Source: Cristatella mucedo
Lineage: Eukaryota; Bryozoa; Phylactolaemata; Cristatellidae
NCBI GenBank assembly: GCA_009760855.2
Contig: WPIO01000057.1
Coordinates: forward strand, 2,229,001 to 2,293,000
Direction: 5' to 3'
DNA length: 64,000 nucleotides
Shown: positions 12,301-22,075 of the stretch, one piece after another
How positions within the stretch are numbered: position 1 is the first letter of the stretch
Layout: each line of letters starts with the position of its first letter
The notes under the pieces: model-generated
Databases searched by the model: none
Told to the model about the DNA's origin: nothing
Seen by the model: the letters and a program-made list of their open reading frames with translations, nothing else
Program-made: the position numbers and the translations under genes

Positions 12301-15300
12301 ATAGCTTAGAAAAAGCATCCAGGGGATGGGCATTACCAAAAATAGTCTCTAATAGGCAGGCAGGCAATGCGCCCAAGAAAGAGTACATATTTATTTTAAA
12401 ATTAAACTGGTAGTTACATCTCAATCCGACATCAATATGAGCTCATTTTAATTTTGCAATCTATCTGATTTACCCGCTTTCATATTACATTCTCGCTAAT
12501 AACAAAGATGTATTTTGCTGCGAGCTACGACAGAGGCATTGTTTCCCCAGACGATGTATACATTTATCGCAAAATCATTAAATTAAAAAGTTAGTCACGA
12601 GTAAAGGATCCATCGAGCATCAATGATCAGCTAAACCGATTGTGCAGACGAGCCCTTAAGTGAAGGATCGGTACTTACTAATAATTGATGAGAGGTTTAT
12701 ACGACTTTTGAAATTCTGAATTTTTTGTTTCTTAATGGCAAATATTTTGTGTGGGTTTAATTGATTATCAGATTACATAATTCAACTTGTTCACATTTTA
12801 GTGATGTCTGTCTTTTGTGGACGTGACAGATGTATCCTAAAGTTGATGAAATTCAAAATTGTTTGAGAAATTAGATCTATTTTTTATATTTTGATGCTAA
12901 ACAAGACTTATTTTTTGGCATACCTATGTGATGCCAAAGTTCTTACGTTCATACTGAATTGTTTTTAGAGCAAATAGCTGATTATGCAACTAAATCATGA
13001 AAGTCAATTACTTAAATAACGATGATAAAATTAACTTACTAGTTATGGGCAAACCCAGTATGATTCAGAGATTGGAAAGGCTGACTCTCAAAATTGGCTC
13101 TGCCAGCATATCTCCTGTCGAATCAGCTCGAAATCTAGGTGTCATATTCCTAAGCGAACTCTCGTTAGACGACAATATCAGGTCCACAGTCAAATCTGCC
13201 TACTTTTAGCTTCATAACATAGCTAAGATTCGGGCTTGTATAGATAACGATGACACGTCCAAGTTGGTCCATGCATTCGTGACAACCCGTCTCGACTCTT
13301 GCAACTGACTGCTCGCTGGCCTACCAGCATGTGCGATCAGGCAATTGCAGCTGGTGCAAAACTCTGCAGCTAGGCTTGTCTGTCGTGAACGTCGCAGTTG
13401 CCACATTACTCCACTTCTCGCCGACCTGCAGTGGCTACCAGTCAAGCAACGGATTGGCTTCAAGGTTTTGTCGCTCACTTTTAGGTCCCTTCATTCTATG
13501 GCTCCAGCCTATCTTTCCAATATACTCCCCCATCAGGCCAAGCATCGTACCACCCGCTTTTCGGAATCCAACAGTCTACAAATACCTTGTACAAACCTTA
13601 AATCCTTTGGAGACCGTGCTTTTAGTTCGTATGCTCCCAAAGCCTGGAACTCCCTCCCGACCTGCGTCAGAACATCCCCTGACCTGACCACATTAAAAAG
13701 GAACTTAAACGCACACCTATTTAGGACAGCATTTAGTGGGTCCCTGTGATTCGTCCTTTATGTGCTTATGCATGCTGATAATGTGCATGCTGCCACTAAC
13801 CAAATTTGCATGCTGACCCTGAGCATATCACCCCTAACCATGTTATTCATTTGGTTTTTTTTTCAAGCATGATTTTATTTACCATTCAATCGCATTTCTC
13901 TTTGCAGCAAATGTAAAGCGCCTAGAAAGAGATTAAGTCCTCCGAGGGCGCTTTATGAAGTGCATTCTTTTATTATTATTATTAAATCCTAAAGTGATAA
14001 TGTTACCCCATTGGGGCCAGAATCGAGATGCCATTTTTAAGACCAGGAGACGATGCATAATTTATAGGATTCCCTTAAAATATGGCTTGACTTGCAGCTC
14101 TTGACCCATACGATGCTCAATGACAAATTATTTTTCTGCCTTTAGCCTAATTTTCAGTTTTAAGTATTTCATCTTCATGATTTATAATTTCGTAAGGCCT
14201 TAGTATGTAACCATCAACGTTTGCATGTACATCCAAAATTACGTGTCCCCTAATCCTTAGACAAAGTCCTCAACTGCTCTACTTACGTAAATGTAAATCT
14301 GAAGATAGCTGATAAACAAGTGTCATGAATATAGTGACAGCAAAACCTTTAGGGCTAACATTAAATTTGCTAATGGCGACACACAACGTCACACTGCTGG
14401 ACTTAAAGAACGTCCTACCTAGGTCGTGATGTGCCACGACCTTTTGTGCTCAAAAAATATAAGCCTAGATTGCACTGTTTCTCTTCTACTCTATGAAGCG
14501 AAAATTAAGTTGCTAAGCTTAAGGGCGATTTGGTCATTGTGAATGTGTCGTTGCCCGTTTCGCACATTACTTTTGAGAGTCCGGTTTTTGATTTTAGTAT
14601 CGTAAGTGGCTCTGAAGATGCCAATCTGCACATCTGGAGCGTGATCACTGGTGCGGATTTGTGTATGCTTCGGGGTCATCAAGGGCCCGTTAAAGATGTG
14701 AAATTCCATGATGCAAAAGTAATTAGTGCTGGGCTTGACTGTACGGTACGAATATGGGCAAATTTGAGAGAGAACGCGCATCGTCTGCTTACAGGCCACA
14801 GCGGAACTGTGAGACACGTGCAGGTACGCGCGACGTCTACCGCTTCAGCTAATATTTTGCTGCTGAAGGCAGCCTTCTTCGCAGAGCACAACTTGGTGAA
14901 CGTTATAAGCGAATAGCATATCGAGGGTAGCTAAAAATCTTTCGTGCTTATTTAGTGTCGTGGGAAAATGATCATCGGTGGCTCTGACGACGGATCTATA
15001 TGCCTATGGGATGTAACTACTGGAAATTTTCAGTTCAACTTCACCAATGCGTATGATCCTCGCGGAGGGATGCATTTTACTGGAAATATGCTCGCGTTTG
15101 CCACAAAAAAGTATGAGGGAAAGGTATACAGAATAAGACCATCGATAGACTGTCTACACACCCTGAAAGGTGAACACTTTGCAGCGAACAGCGACCTTTT
15201 ATAGTTTGTGTTTAATCAGCTGTTCTTGCTACTAATGGGCTGTTCAGTTGCATATACCGGGCACATGCCTGTCAGCATATTTGTTCGTTTGCTTCGTTTA

Positions 15301-15759
15301 AAGTAGTTAGTTCACAGAAAATATTGGTGCTTTCGAAAGAACTAAACCTTACTTGGACACGTAAACTTTGATTGTCAGCTGCATTAATTTTTTGTCGACA
15401 AAGGCTTGTGAGGCGGACTTCTCACGACAGGCTATCACATTCTAGGTGACAATGGGCACAAAGACTACTTAACAGGCATTCAGATGAGTGAAGCAAACTA
15501 TGTCATTACGTCTTCGGCGGACGCTACAGTCAAACTCTGGTCTTGGTTGACGGGACAATTGCTGTGCGATGTGGTCTCTCCCTGGAACCAAAGGTGCGCA
15601 AATAGCATATGGCAATTCAAGGCTGATCCGAGCAAACTCGTTTACGTATCGGGTGCCACATTAAGCCCCAGACGCCTGAACTGTGGCTTGAATAACGAGG
15701 AAGAAACCAAGCTATTTGTACTCGACTTCAGCGATCGGAACCAACCGATGTCTGCATAG
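6236..15759 (+). CDS. FBXW7/CDC4-like WD40 protein, six exons, N-terminus not in this model
   Basis: The spliced exons 6236-6352, 9946-10001, 10104-10226, 14598-14823, 14956-15169 and 15446-15759 join in phase throughout (phases 0, 2, 2, 0, 1). They encode eight propeller blades, seven WD40 repeats plus the closing C-terminal strand block, in the order and spacing of FBXW7/SEL-10/archipelago. In that family the propeller binds phosphorylated degrons and the F-box docks on SKP1 of an SCF ubiquitin ligase. Blade 1 has DDHYITCL and GSDDQSLRVW; the last part has VITSSADATVKLW and EETKLFVLDF. The FBXW7 arginines 465, 479 and 505 align with Thr, Glu and Lys, so the degron specificity must differ. 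The F-box and dimerisation parts are not seen. It may be a paralogue or, less likely, another F-box/WD40 protein. Confidence 0.88.
6353..9945 (+). other. Intron of the FBXW7-like gene (3.6 kb)
   Basis: The donor is GTAAGT at 6353 and the acceptor TTTTTCAG ends at 9945. The intron is AT-rich. The only recognised insert is a decayed antisense LINE piece at about 8420-8720; nothing else supportable was found. Confidence 0.75.
8420..8720 (-). mobile_element. Decayed LINE thumb-region remnant, antisense
   Basis: On the minus strand TIIKLLHAFETSRLYF resembles the conserved LINE-B segment TSKLVHAFVTSRLDFCN. The similarity fades on both sides, so only the core can be assigned. It lies in the first intron of the FBXW7-like gene. 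Confidence 0.45.
9946..10001 (+). CDS. FBXW7-like exon: start of WD40 blade 2
   Basis: A short 56-base exon between TTTTTCAG and GTAGGC. It encodes HLDLIGHKGAITCIQADD plus two bases of an Arg codon completed by the next exon. The GH dipeptide and spacing fit the start of the second WD repeat. Confidence 0.85.
10104..10226 (+). CDS. FBXW7-like exon: end of blade 2, start of blade 3
   Basis: The exon follows CATTTTAG and ends at GTAAGT. It completes the Arg codon, then encodes FIASGSEDCTVRLWEKSSG and LEGHTDTVTCLAMYKD, leaving two bases (TA) that the next exon completes to Tyr. Without splicing the frame would hit TAG here, so the donor is essential. In FBXW7 the blade 3 segment is STVRCM with Arg465; here it is DTVTCL. 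Confidence 0.88.
11512..11550. repeat. Short foldback hairpin
   Basis: Arms 11512-11528 and 11534-11550 are 17 bases long and complementary except for one T/G wobble, with a 5-base loop. It lies in an intron. Confidence 0.8.
11838..11912. repeat. TA-rich and TAA microsatellite
   Basis: Alternating TA with two imperfections runs from about 11838 to 11890 and is followed by a TAA run to 11912. The TAA run may be the 3' tail of a decayed antisense retroelement, but no element body is evident after it. Confidence 0.85.
11930..11980. repeat. Dispersed repeat of unknown type, copy 1
   Basis: It shares the 16-mer CACGTAATTTCTTACG (11947-11962) and looser flanking similarity over about 50 bases with 27890-27940. 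No protein or tail identifies the family. Confidence 0.4.
12985..13985 (+). mobile_element. LINE-B 3' portion (RT thumb and 3' UTR), defective
   Basis: It encodes the post-YADD region (NLLVMGKPS equivalent, KIGSASISPVESARNLGVIF) up to an in-frame TAG at 13207, where TTCAG has become TTTAG. The frame then reopens at 13345-13749 with CRERRSCHITPLLADLQWLP, the SLHSMAPAYLS block and a terminal FRTAFSGSL. The 3' UTR has the repeated CATGCTG boxes and ends in the hairpin AAGCGCCTAGAAAGAGATT through GGGCGCTTTATGAAGTG, followed by ATT repeats. It is 5'-truncated with early stops. Confidence 0.92.
14598..14823 (+). CDS. FBXW7-like exon: end of blade 3, blade 4, start of blade 5
   Basis: The exon follows GATTTTAG and ends at CAG|GTACGC, phase 0. 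Its first base completes the Tyr codon. It encodes IVSGSEDANLHIW, LRGHQGPVKDVKFHDAKV, SAGLDCTVRIW and TGHSGTVRHVQ. The SGSED matches FBXW7 SGSRD (Arg479), and GPVKDV matches AAVRCV (Arg505). Both arginines are absent. Confidence 0.9.
14956..15169 (+). CDS. FBXW7-like exon: end of blade 5, divergent blade 6, start of blade 7
   Basis: It follows TTATTTAG after a 132-base intron and begins CRGKMIIGGSDDGSICLWDV. Blade 6 is degenerate: it lacks GH, keeps GGMHFTGNMLAFAT where FBXW7 has SGMELKDNILVSG, and ends with VYRI instead of VKIWD. The exon ends after CLHTLKG at AAAG|GTGAAC, phase 1. An earlier GTATAC at 15124 is a weaker alternative donor. Confidence 0.85.
15446..15759 (+). CDS. FBXW7-like terminal exon: blade 7, closing blade 8 and stop
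   Basis: The exon follows CATTCTAG; its first two bases complete Gly. It encodes GHKDYLTGIQ, then VITSSADATVKLWSWLTGQ, then the tail IWQFKADPSKLVYVSG and EETKLFVLDFSD, and ends with TAG at 15757-15759. FBXW7 has VITSSDDGTVKLWD and EETKLLVLDF at the same places, which is the strongest evidence for the family. An insert near SPRRLNCGLN lengthens the loop before EETKL. Confidence 0.92.
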
Positions 15760-16639
15760 TCGCGAGTCTCATTTGGCTGTGTTCATCAGTTGCTGAAGTT
15801 ACGCCACTATTCAATCTCTCTGGACTACTTCGATTCCCCAGTGAAGTAGGATTGTGCTCAACAAGCCTAGCCTATATGGATCCAGTAATTTCTCGGCTAG
15901 GCAGAAGAGTACGAATCACAGACTATGTGCAGCAGAAGCAATCGATTTCAATCGTGACCTTGAATATTACTTAAGCCATCTGGATTGACTACAGTAGCAC
16001 GCTATCAAATGATCAGACCGGAACTCCAATGGAAAAATTCAAAATCGTCAATTCGCAATTGAAATACAAAAGTTCTCACTTGGCTCCATTAGGTCCAAGA
16101 ATGAGTAATGTAGCAGTACTTTTTGTTGGTTTTTTAATTAAAACTCAATCTGATTAGTGTAAGCAAAAGTCTGGGTACCAGGACCTGCGTTCACGCTGAT
16201 TCACAGAAATACACAAGCATAGGTACATGTAGATATAATGCAATCACTTGCATATACAATACAAATTTTATTGCACAGCGCTCCAAGAGAATTTAGTTTA
16301 CATTTGGCTACTTCATATAGGCCTCAGAGCTGAATTCCCTGACAAGCATCCAAGGCATTGAAAAAATACCCAGTAAGTCCTGCTTCAAAGGACCATTAGG
16401 GAGTTTCCTGAGTCAAAGGTTTTGTTGAGCCACTCGAGAACCCACGTACAAGGTCATGTTACCTGAAGCGAAATTTAAAGTTAAAGCACAGAGCCCGACA
16501 ACTTGAATACACGAAACAGGATAGTGGCATGCGAGGAGCTTGCATATAAGCTAGGCAGTCATAATGCAGTGAACTTGAAAGTTCACTGTGAAAACCATAG
16601 CATCAGTCAGGTCCGTTTGTTCATAAAGTGTCAGGAGAA
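15760..16639. other. Downstream flank of the FBXW7-like gene with a weak SINE tail
   Basis: No exon was seen. At about 16265-16345 a minus-strand relic of the SINE tail is visible (ATTGCACAGCGCTCCAAGAG followed by an AATTTAG element). The rest is featureless. Confidence 0.4.
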
Positions 16640-17230
16640 CTTCAGTTTGGTTCAAGGGGGCTAGATAGCCGCTTATTAGTTATGACAGAGTGCTGCTGTA
16701 TGAGACAATTTCGTCGAGTGTGTAAACCGTGATGTGAGTAAAGACATGCACATGGCCACATGAGACAATGAGTCATTCAGTGCACAAACGTCAGTGCTGA
16801 AAGGATCAGGTAAGTTATAAAAATAAATGTTTATATAAAGCATAACGTGGAAAGATTGAATTCTTGCACACTGGATCAAAACGAGATGAGAGAAATCTAA
16901 GATAAAGGAGAACTGTACATGGTGGACAGACTACTGCCACCATCGGTAGCTTATTTTGGGGTGTAATCGAGAAAATAGATTCGAAAGACTGCTTCGAGCG
17001 TAATGCGAGTGGCTTAAAGTCGAATTTTGAGGGCATGATAATAGCAACTCCACCCCAGTTTTGATTGATCAAGGGGTGTACAAGAATGAGAAACCAGTCG
17101 GAGTCGCGTGCTTAATCGTCAGGCAGTTTACTGACTTTAGCCAAGTTTCAGTCAAGGCGAGCAGGTTAAAACATTTTTCAAAAGTAAGGTCGCCTATTCC
17201 TAGCGATCGTATCCTTCACCGCTCCTAGAT
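16640..17230 (-). mobile_element. LINE-B endonuclease-domain fragment, antisense, decayed
   Basis: On the minus strand, traces of the APE-type endonuclease appear in order: VAIIMPSKFDFKPLALRSKQ, SFESIFSITP, LPMVAVVCPP and NLPDPFSTDVCALNDSLS. The better copies at 26289-26564 and 48948-49799 have the same order. Frameshifts separate the pieces. No RT part is attached. Confidence 0.8.
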
Positions 17231-17380
17231 TAGCTCCTTTGTAACGATCTAGGTTATCGCTTCTCTAGTTTCTGGATATTTGTACTAGCTGCTCTACATA
17301 GATCACTGTGGTACTAAATTTCAAACACCTGCTTTCAATGCTGGGAAAGCGTATTCTAATGTAAGGAGTCAAAATATAAG

Positions 17381-17411
17381 TCTTTATATATATATATATA
17401 TATATATATAA
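17381..17411. repeat. TA dinucleotide repeat
   Basis: An uninterrupted TA run of about 15 units. Confidence 0.9.
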
Positions 17412-17499
17412 GTGGTTTTTACGATCTCTCAGCTCCAACTCCAATCAATATGAAATAACAGTTAATTGATTTATTTGTTTTTTAATATAATATAATAAT

Positions 17500-17602
17500 G
17501 TAATTCATTTATATAGCGCCCCAAGAGAACTTAATCTCTATTCAGGCGCTTCACATATGCCTCGGGGCTCGAGCCCACGACCTCAGTCAGAAACCAGCTC
17601 GG
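17500..17602 (-). mobile_element. tRNA-headed SINE copy (family S), internally deleted
   Basis: The tail (TCATTTATATAGCGCCCCAA then GAGAACTTAATCTCTATTCA on the + strand) and the B-box are intact. The part of the head between B-box and A-box is missing: CCTCAGTCAG joins directly to AAACCAGCTCGG. Confidence 0.85.
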
Positions 17603-18108
17603 TGAATGTTAATCGGTCAGCTAAATCCTACATTTATACATAAACGATAATTTAGTGTGAAAGATAGTCATCTCTGTTATTCACCTGGGCAAAAACATCT
17701 GTCTACGCTGAATCACTAAAAATCATTCCAAAATCATAAAGCTGAAGCCCCAAATTAGATCACATACAATACTGTGTTAGGTTAAAAGTGCACCCGCACA
17801 ATGGTCTTCCATTGCTCGTGCACGTTTTCTGATTATGCACTGCAAGCGACGGTATTGGCCAAAGCCAATACAGTTGCTATCCTATATCAATACGGCAATC
17901 CACGGAATTCCACTGCAGTGCACAACTAAAAGGCAAGAAATATTCTGTTAGTATCCTTAAATTTATTATCTTAGTACTCCACTCTTCGTTAACAGTGCAA
18001 AATTTTCTAACAATTCCCGCTAAAGGTTAGACACTATGCACTGCTATCGACTTATGTGACCTTGGAAGATACTGAAACTTACTGCATTCCGCTACAAATT
18101 TTTTTGAA

Positions 18109-18111
<3 letters not shown>
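17603..18111. other. Non-coding stretch, no feature seen
   Basis: No recognisable element or exon. Confidence 0.4.

Positions 18112-18139
<28 letters not shown>
18112..18139. repeat. CT dinucleotide repeat
   Basis: A clean CT run directly upstream of a truncated LINE-B copy. Confidence 0.9.
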
Positions 18140-18142
<3 letters not shown>

Positions 18143-18630
18143 AATTCTATCTCTCAGATATGCTACCCTATCAGGCCAAGCACCGTACCACCCGCTTTTC
18201 GGAATCCAACAGTCTACAAATACCTCATACAAACCTTAAATCCTTTGGAGACCGTGCTTTTAGTTCGTATGCTCCCAAAGCCTGGAACTCCCTCCCGACC
18301 TGCGTCAGAACATCCCCTGACCTGACCACATTAAAAAGGAACTTAAACACACACCTATTTAGGACAGCATTTAGTGGGTCCCTGTGATTCGTCCTTTATG
18401 TGCTTATGCATGCTGACAATGTGCATGCTGCTACCAACCAAATTTGCATGCTGACGCTGTGCATGTCACCCCTAACCATATTATTCATTTTATTTGTTTT
18501 TCAAGCATGATTTTACTTACCAGTCAATTGCATTTCCCTTTTCAAAAAATGTAGAGCGCATAGAAAGAGATTAAGTTCTCTGAGGGCGCTTTATCAAGTG
18601 CATTCTTCTTCTTCTTCTTATTATTATTAA
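18140..18630 (+). mobile_element. LINE-B 3' end (last RT segment and 3' UTR)
   Basis: The frame at 18160-18387 encodes the last conserved block (HRTTRFSESNSLQIP, SFGDRAFSSYAPKAWNSLP, FRTAFSGSL). The 3' UTR and the hairpin tail end in TTC and ATT triplets at about 18600-18630. It is nearly identical to the copy at 12985-13985, including the shared SLQIP variant, so the two belong to one subfamily. Confidence 0.92.
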
Positions 18631-18867
18631 AATTGGTCTCTCATTGATGCAATTTTGAGACCGTAGTGTAGGGCACTATTTTAAAGTGCAACGACATGAT
18701 TTGAACTCATTGAACACAAATAATGTTTGTAGGCAGAAATGGCCCGGCTTCAACCAGCAGTTTAATACAATCCTATGCCAATCGACCATAAATTGGCTCT
18801 AGGAAACTTCAATTCTGATAGCATGTCACATCTCAGTTGTAAAAATGAGTGAACACACAAATATAAG

Positions 18868-18978
18868 CTACGTTGAGCATAGTTGTAGAGAAAGGCGCTG
18901 CATTCGTCATGAATGGCCCTGTCCAGTTTGTCCCAGTGATCAACGTCCACGCCTCGACTGAGGAATCATCCAAGGAAG
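18868..18978 (+). CDS. Candidate exon of an unrecognised gene
   Basis: An open segment after ATAAG reads TLSIVVEKGAAFVMNGPVQF and then VPVINVHASTEESSKE, ending at a strong donor GAAG|GTACGTAAA with one base left over. The next candidate exon (20465) starts with exactly the two bases needed. I do not recognise the protein. The acceptor is weak, and the codon-complementary minus frame is also open, so the strand is not proven. Confidence 0.3.
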
Positions 18979-19245
18979 GTACGTAAAAAATAGGGATGCC
19001 CGTTGCCGCCAATTTTACTGAAAATGAGCTGATTGTAGCCAAATGCCCTCAATGCTACTTGGCTTGCTTAGCAAAATTAGATTCGCTGCACTTGCCTAAC
19101 ACTAAAAGATACTCTGTCAGGGTCAACTAATGTCAAGTGTTAAACCAGAGCTTAAATAGCCGCTGGGGGTTGTCTTCTGTTCGTTTTGATTTTAGGTAAT
19201 GAGAAAGTCAAAAGTGTAACTAATTTGTACTGGGATTACAACGTT

Positions 19246-19933
19246 AAGCTAATAATAATAGTAATAATAAATTGGATTAAGTCCCCTCAGAGAACTCAAT
19301 ATATTCCTAGGCGCTTTGAAATTGCTGCAAAGGACGCGCACGGTCGAGTATTTAGTGGTAGCATGGTGAATAAACAACTAAAATAACATGGTTAAGGGTG
19401 ACATGCACAGGGTCACCATGCAAAATGTGGTTAGTGGCAGCATGCACAGTCTCAGCACACGTAAGCACATGAATAACAAAGCAAAAAGACCCATTAAATG
19501 CTGTCATAAATAGATTCGCTTTTAGTTAATTTTTACATGTGGACAAGTCAGGAGTTGTCGTGACTCAGGTCGGGAGTGAATTCCAGGCTTGGTAGCGTAC
19601 CAACTAAAGGCATGGTTTTCGAATTATTTTAGGTTTGTATCAGGTCTAGTTAAACAGTTATAGTCTGAAAAGCTGGTGGAATGATGCTTAGCCTTGTGGG
19701 AAAGTAGATGTGACATTTAGGCTGAGGCCAAAGAATAGATGAGCCTGAAAGTGAATGGCAAAACCTTGAAGTCTATGCGTTGCTTGACTGAGAGCCCGTG
19801 CAGGTCGGTGAGAAATGGTGTGATGTGGCAACTGAGCAGCTCACCACAGGCAAGCATAACTGCAGAGTTTTGCACAAGCCATAAGCGCCTGAGCGTGCAA
19901 GCCCGTAGAATACCGAGCAGTGGGTTACACAAG
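19246..19933 (-). mobile_element. LINE-B 3' portion, antisense, defective
   Basis: From the TAA run and reversed hairpin tail, through the 3' UTR (GGTTAAGGGTGACATGCACA), into the RT C-terminus (CGELLSCHITPFLTDLHGL type residues on the minus strand). Coding frames are broken. It is 5'-truncated at about 19933, where unrelated sequence begins. It lies between the two candidate exons at 18868 and 20465. Confidence 0.85.
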
Positions 19934-20044
19934 CTGCCTTCGGGCGAAGCTAGGGCCCGGTCAAACCCCAGAACGGCCACCCGCTTCCGCCTTTGCGGCA
20001 CCGAGGCTGAGACCGGCTGCCACGTTCTAAGCCCAATTGTTTGA
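19934..20044 (+). mobile_element. Short piece of a different non-LTR element (zinc-finger-like C-terminus)
   Basis: The plus frame reads TRFRLCGTEAETGCHVLSPI, resembling the CxxCG...ET..HxL C-terminal motif of R2/NeSL-like and other non-LTR elements. The first Cys is not conserved here. GC content is clearly above that of the flanks. Only about 110 bases are present. Confidence 0.4.
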
Positions 20045-20464
20045 GATGATTTCGATGGCATTGTACTTAGACCTATATCTTATTGTGAGCTCTTTAAAAA
20101 GGCAGTCCAACCCTAGATCAAAGAGAACTTAATCCTTCTCCCTCGAAGTCGCATCTTCAGTATCAAAAGCACTGAAGTTAGTTGGAAGAGAACTGTGAGT
20201 TGTAAATCGAAACCTAACATCCTACCAGTAAGTAACCTCCATGATGTTCTAAAAATCAGCATTAAACAGATTTAGCAGTGATATAGGTTTGATGGACCAT
20301 GCAAAAATAATAGTAATAATGATAATAAAGTGATTAGAATCAAATATAGAGAATTACTTTTAACTGCTAACAGATCGAACCGGAGATCCACCAAGGCTTT
20401 AAACATGATTAAAAGGAAGCAATAACCCTGAGTTGCTATGTATTCGTATATTTTGAAATTTCAG

Positions 20465-20583
20465 AAAAGGTTTTGGAAGTAGATAAGTGTCACGCTCAGT
20501 CAAGGATGCAAAAGCAGACTAGAGAACACAAAGATCGCTGTTTAGCAGAATTTGGTGAGCGCCGCACACCAAATCGTCCAGAG
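20465..20583 (+). CDS. Candidate exon of the same unrecognised gene
   Basis: It follows TGAAATTTCAG, starts with two bases that complete the codon left by 18978, and reads KVLEVDKCHAQSRMQKQTRE and then HKDRCLAEFGERRTPNRPE up to GAG|GTATGA, phase 0. The composition is protein-like (charged helix followed by a basic segment) but I do not recognise it. No partner exon was found downstream. Confidence 0.3.
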
Positions 20584-21429
20584 GTATGAAGTTGAGACAC
20601 GTAGAAAGAAGGGTTCAGTTAGAGCTATACAAGATTGTGACACCAGTAAATTTGCATACACCAAGTGATGTAAGGCTGGGAATTAGTCAGATAAGAAAAT
20701 TTTATTTTTGAGTGAGTATTTCCCACTGAACTCTAGAAATTCTTCTAGGCAAACTTTTGAATTTTCCTACATTTCCTGGCTGTGGCTCATGTTTTATTAC
20801 GTCCGAGTCATTAAATTAAAGCTAAGTCTTTCAATTTATTTTGAATTATCACGATATATATATATATATATGCTATATTAACTAATTTCTATTCCGAACT
20901 AAGATAACTGATTCTCTGGTTAAGCACTAAAAAATATCGAGTGAAAGAGGGCTCTTAGAAAGTTTAAAAGTGAAAAAGCCAGTGGGAATGCTGCACCGTA
21001 ATCTAACAATTAGTGGTGTCCACCATCTTAATATGAGGCCAGGTAGGTCTGAGTATGCAGATGGGGACTGTTTAAGTAGTTTTCAAGTAGAGAATATATT
21101 TGACTCAGAAGAAAAGGCCCTAATAAAAGCGTGCAAAAACAGACGATGTGATGGTACAACGAATGTGAAAGCTTGAGCTTTGCAGCGTTTGTTGATACTA
21201 ATTTTTTACTCATTAGTTCACTTGTTTTTTTCCGTTTAAATTTAGCAATGCATGTAAAAAGTGAACTAGAAAGAACGTGGAACAATGCACGTCGGAGAAG
21301 ATGAAATCACAGTGAGTGTTTATAATAAGAAGAGACTGCATTGATTGCTTAAGGTGATCGTCGTTAAACTGAAAACCTGAGTTGTGTTGACTATACAATT
21401 GACAGAATGCAGATCTCATTCAGTCTGCG
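20584..21429. other. Non-coding stretch with a TA repeat
   Basis: TA repeat at about 20850-20873. An open frame at 20970-21176 (+) starts with GTG and matches nothing known to me. No convincing splice-bounded exon was found. Confidence 0.35.
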
Positions 21430-22075
21430 GTTTGCATCCGCTTCTGAATTAGGAATAACCTTTGAATTTTGAAGCGTTAAAATCATTGACATTGTTTCAG
21501 TCTCCGATAAAATATCTTCCTAGCCTCTGCAACTCGAACCAATTTACCACTTTTCTTATCGATCTAATGATACAACACGCTTGGAGCCAACGTTCCAGAT
21601 GAGTTTACACCTCTGACTTGGCTAACTGTGTGCGATCGCAAAGATGGATAATGGACGACCACAGATAATTCACTGACTGGGTAAACTAAGAAAAAGCTTG
21701 AGAAAGCCTACAGAAGATAAGATCTGACTGTGCATCTGCAGAGATACAAGAACTACTTTGGAATGTACCAATCTATCTTCTCAACCCCCTGTCAAACTTA
21801 TTCAGAACCACCGTTGAATATGAAATGCACGATGTACAATGCTGCTGTTGATCTCGTAAACCATAAGCCAACCCCTCCCAGATTTGCTGCTTTTAGCAAC
21901 ACGCCATGGCCCGGCACCTATCAAAAAGTCTTTTGATAGGCCAATAAGTATGAAAGCGACGGTAGACCAAGCCAATGTGAGTAACTATTGCCCAGTATAC
22001 CTTTTACCGTTCCTATCATTGCCACTATAAAATGTTTTGGCCGACCAGCTGAACTGTTTTATTGAAACTTGAAAC
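21430..22075 (+). mobile_element. LINE-C remnant, copy 1
   Basis: It aligns along its length with 28055-28745. Conserved islands include GCAAAGATGGATAATGGACG (28-kb version: GCAAATGGATGACC) and the RT entry segment around 21985-22070, which reads roughly NYCPVYLLPFLSL...VLADQLN. That segment is equivalent to LINE-B NYSPVSLLPFLSKTLERVVADQLN. Many indels and stops make it a fossil of the endonuclease-RT linker of a LINE-B relative. Confidence 0.6.

Larger units (their letters stand above)
10227..14597 (+). other. Intron of the FBXW7-like gene (4.4 kb) with inserts
   Basis: The intron runs from a GTAAGT donor to ATTTTAG. It contains a short foldback (11512-11550), TA and TAA microsatellites (11838-11912) and a LINE-B copy (12985-13985). 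The stretches 10227-11511, 11980-12984 and 13986-14597 hold nothing else that I can support. Confidence 0.75.

Noticed and set aside
12997-13209. Independent small genes in LINE bodies
   Set aside because: This and dozens of similar frames are pieces of LINE-A or LINE-B RT and endonuclease, often in the antisense or shifted frame.
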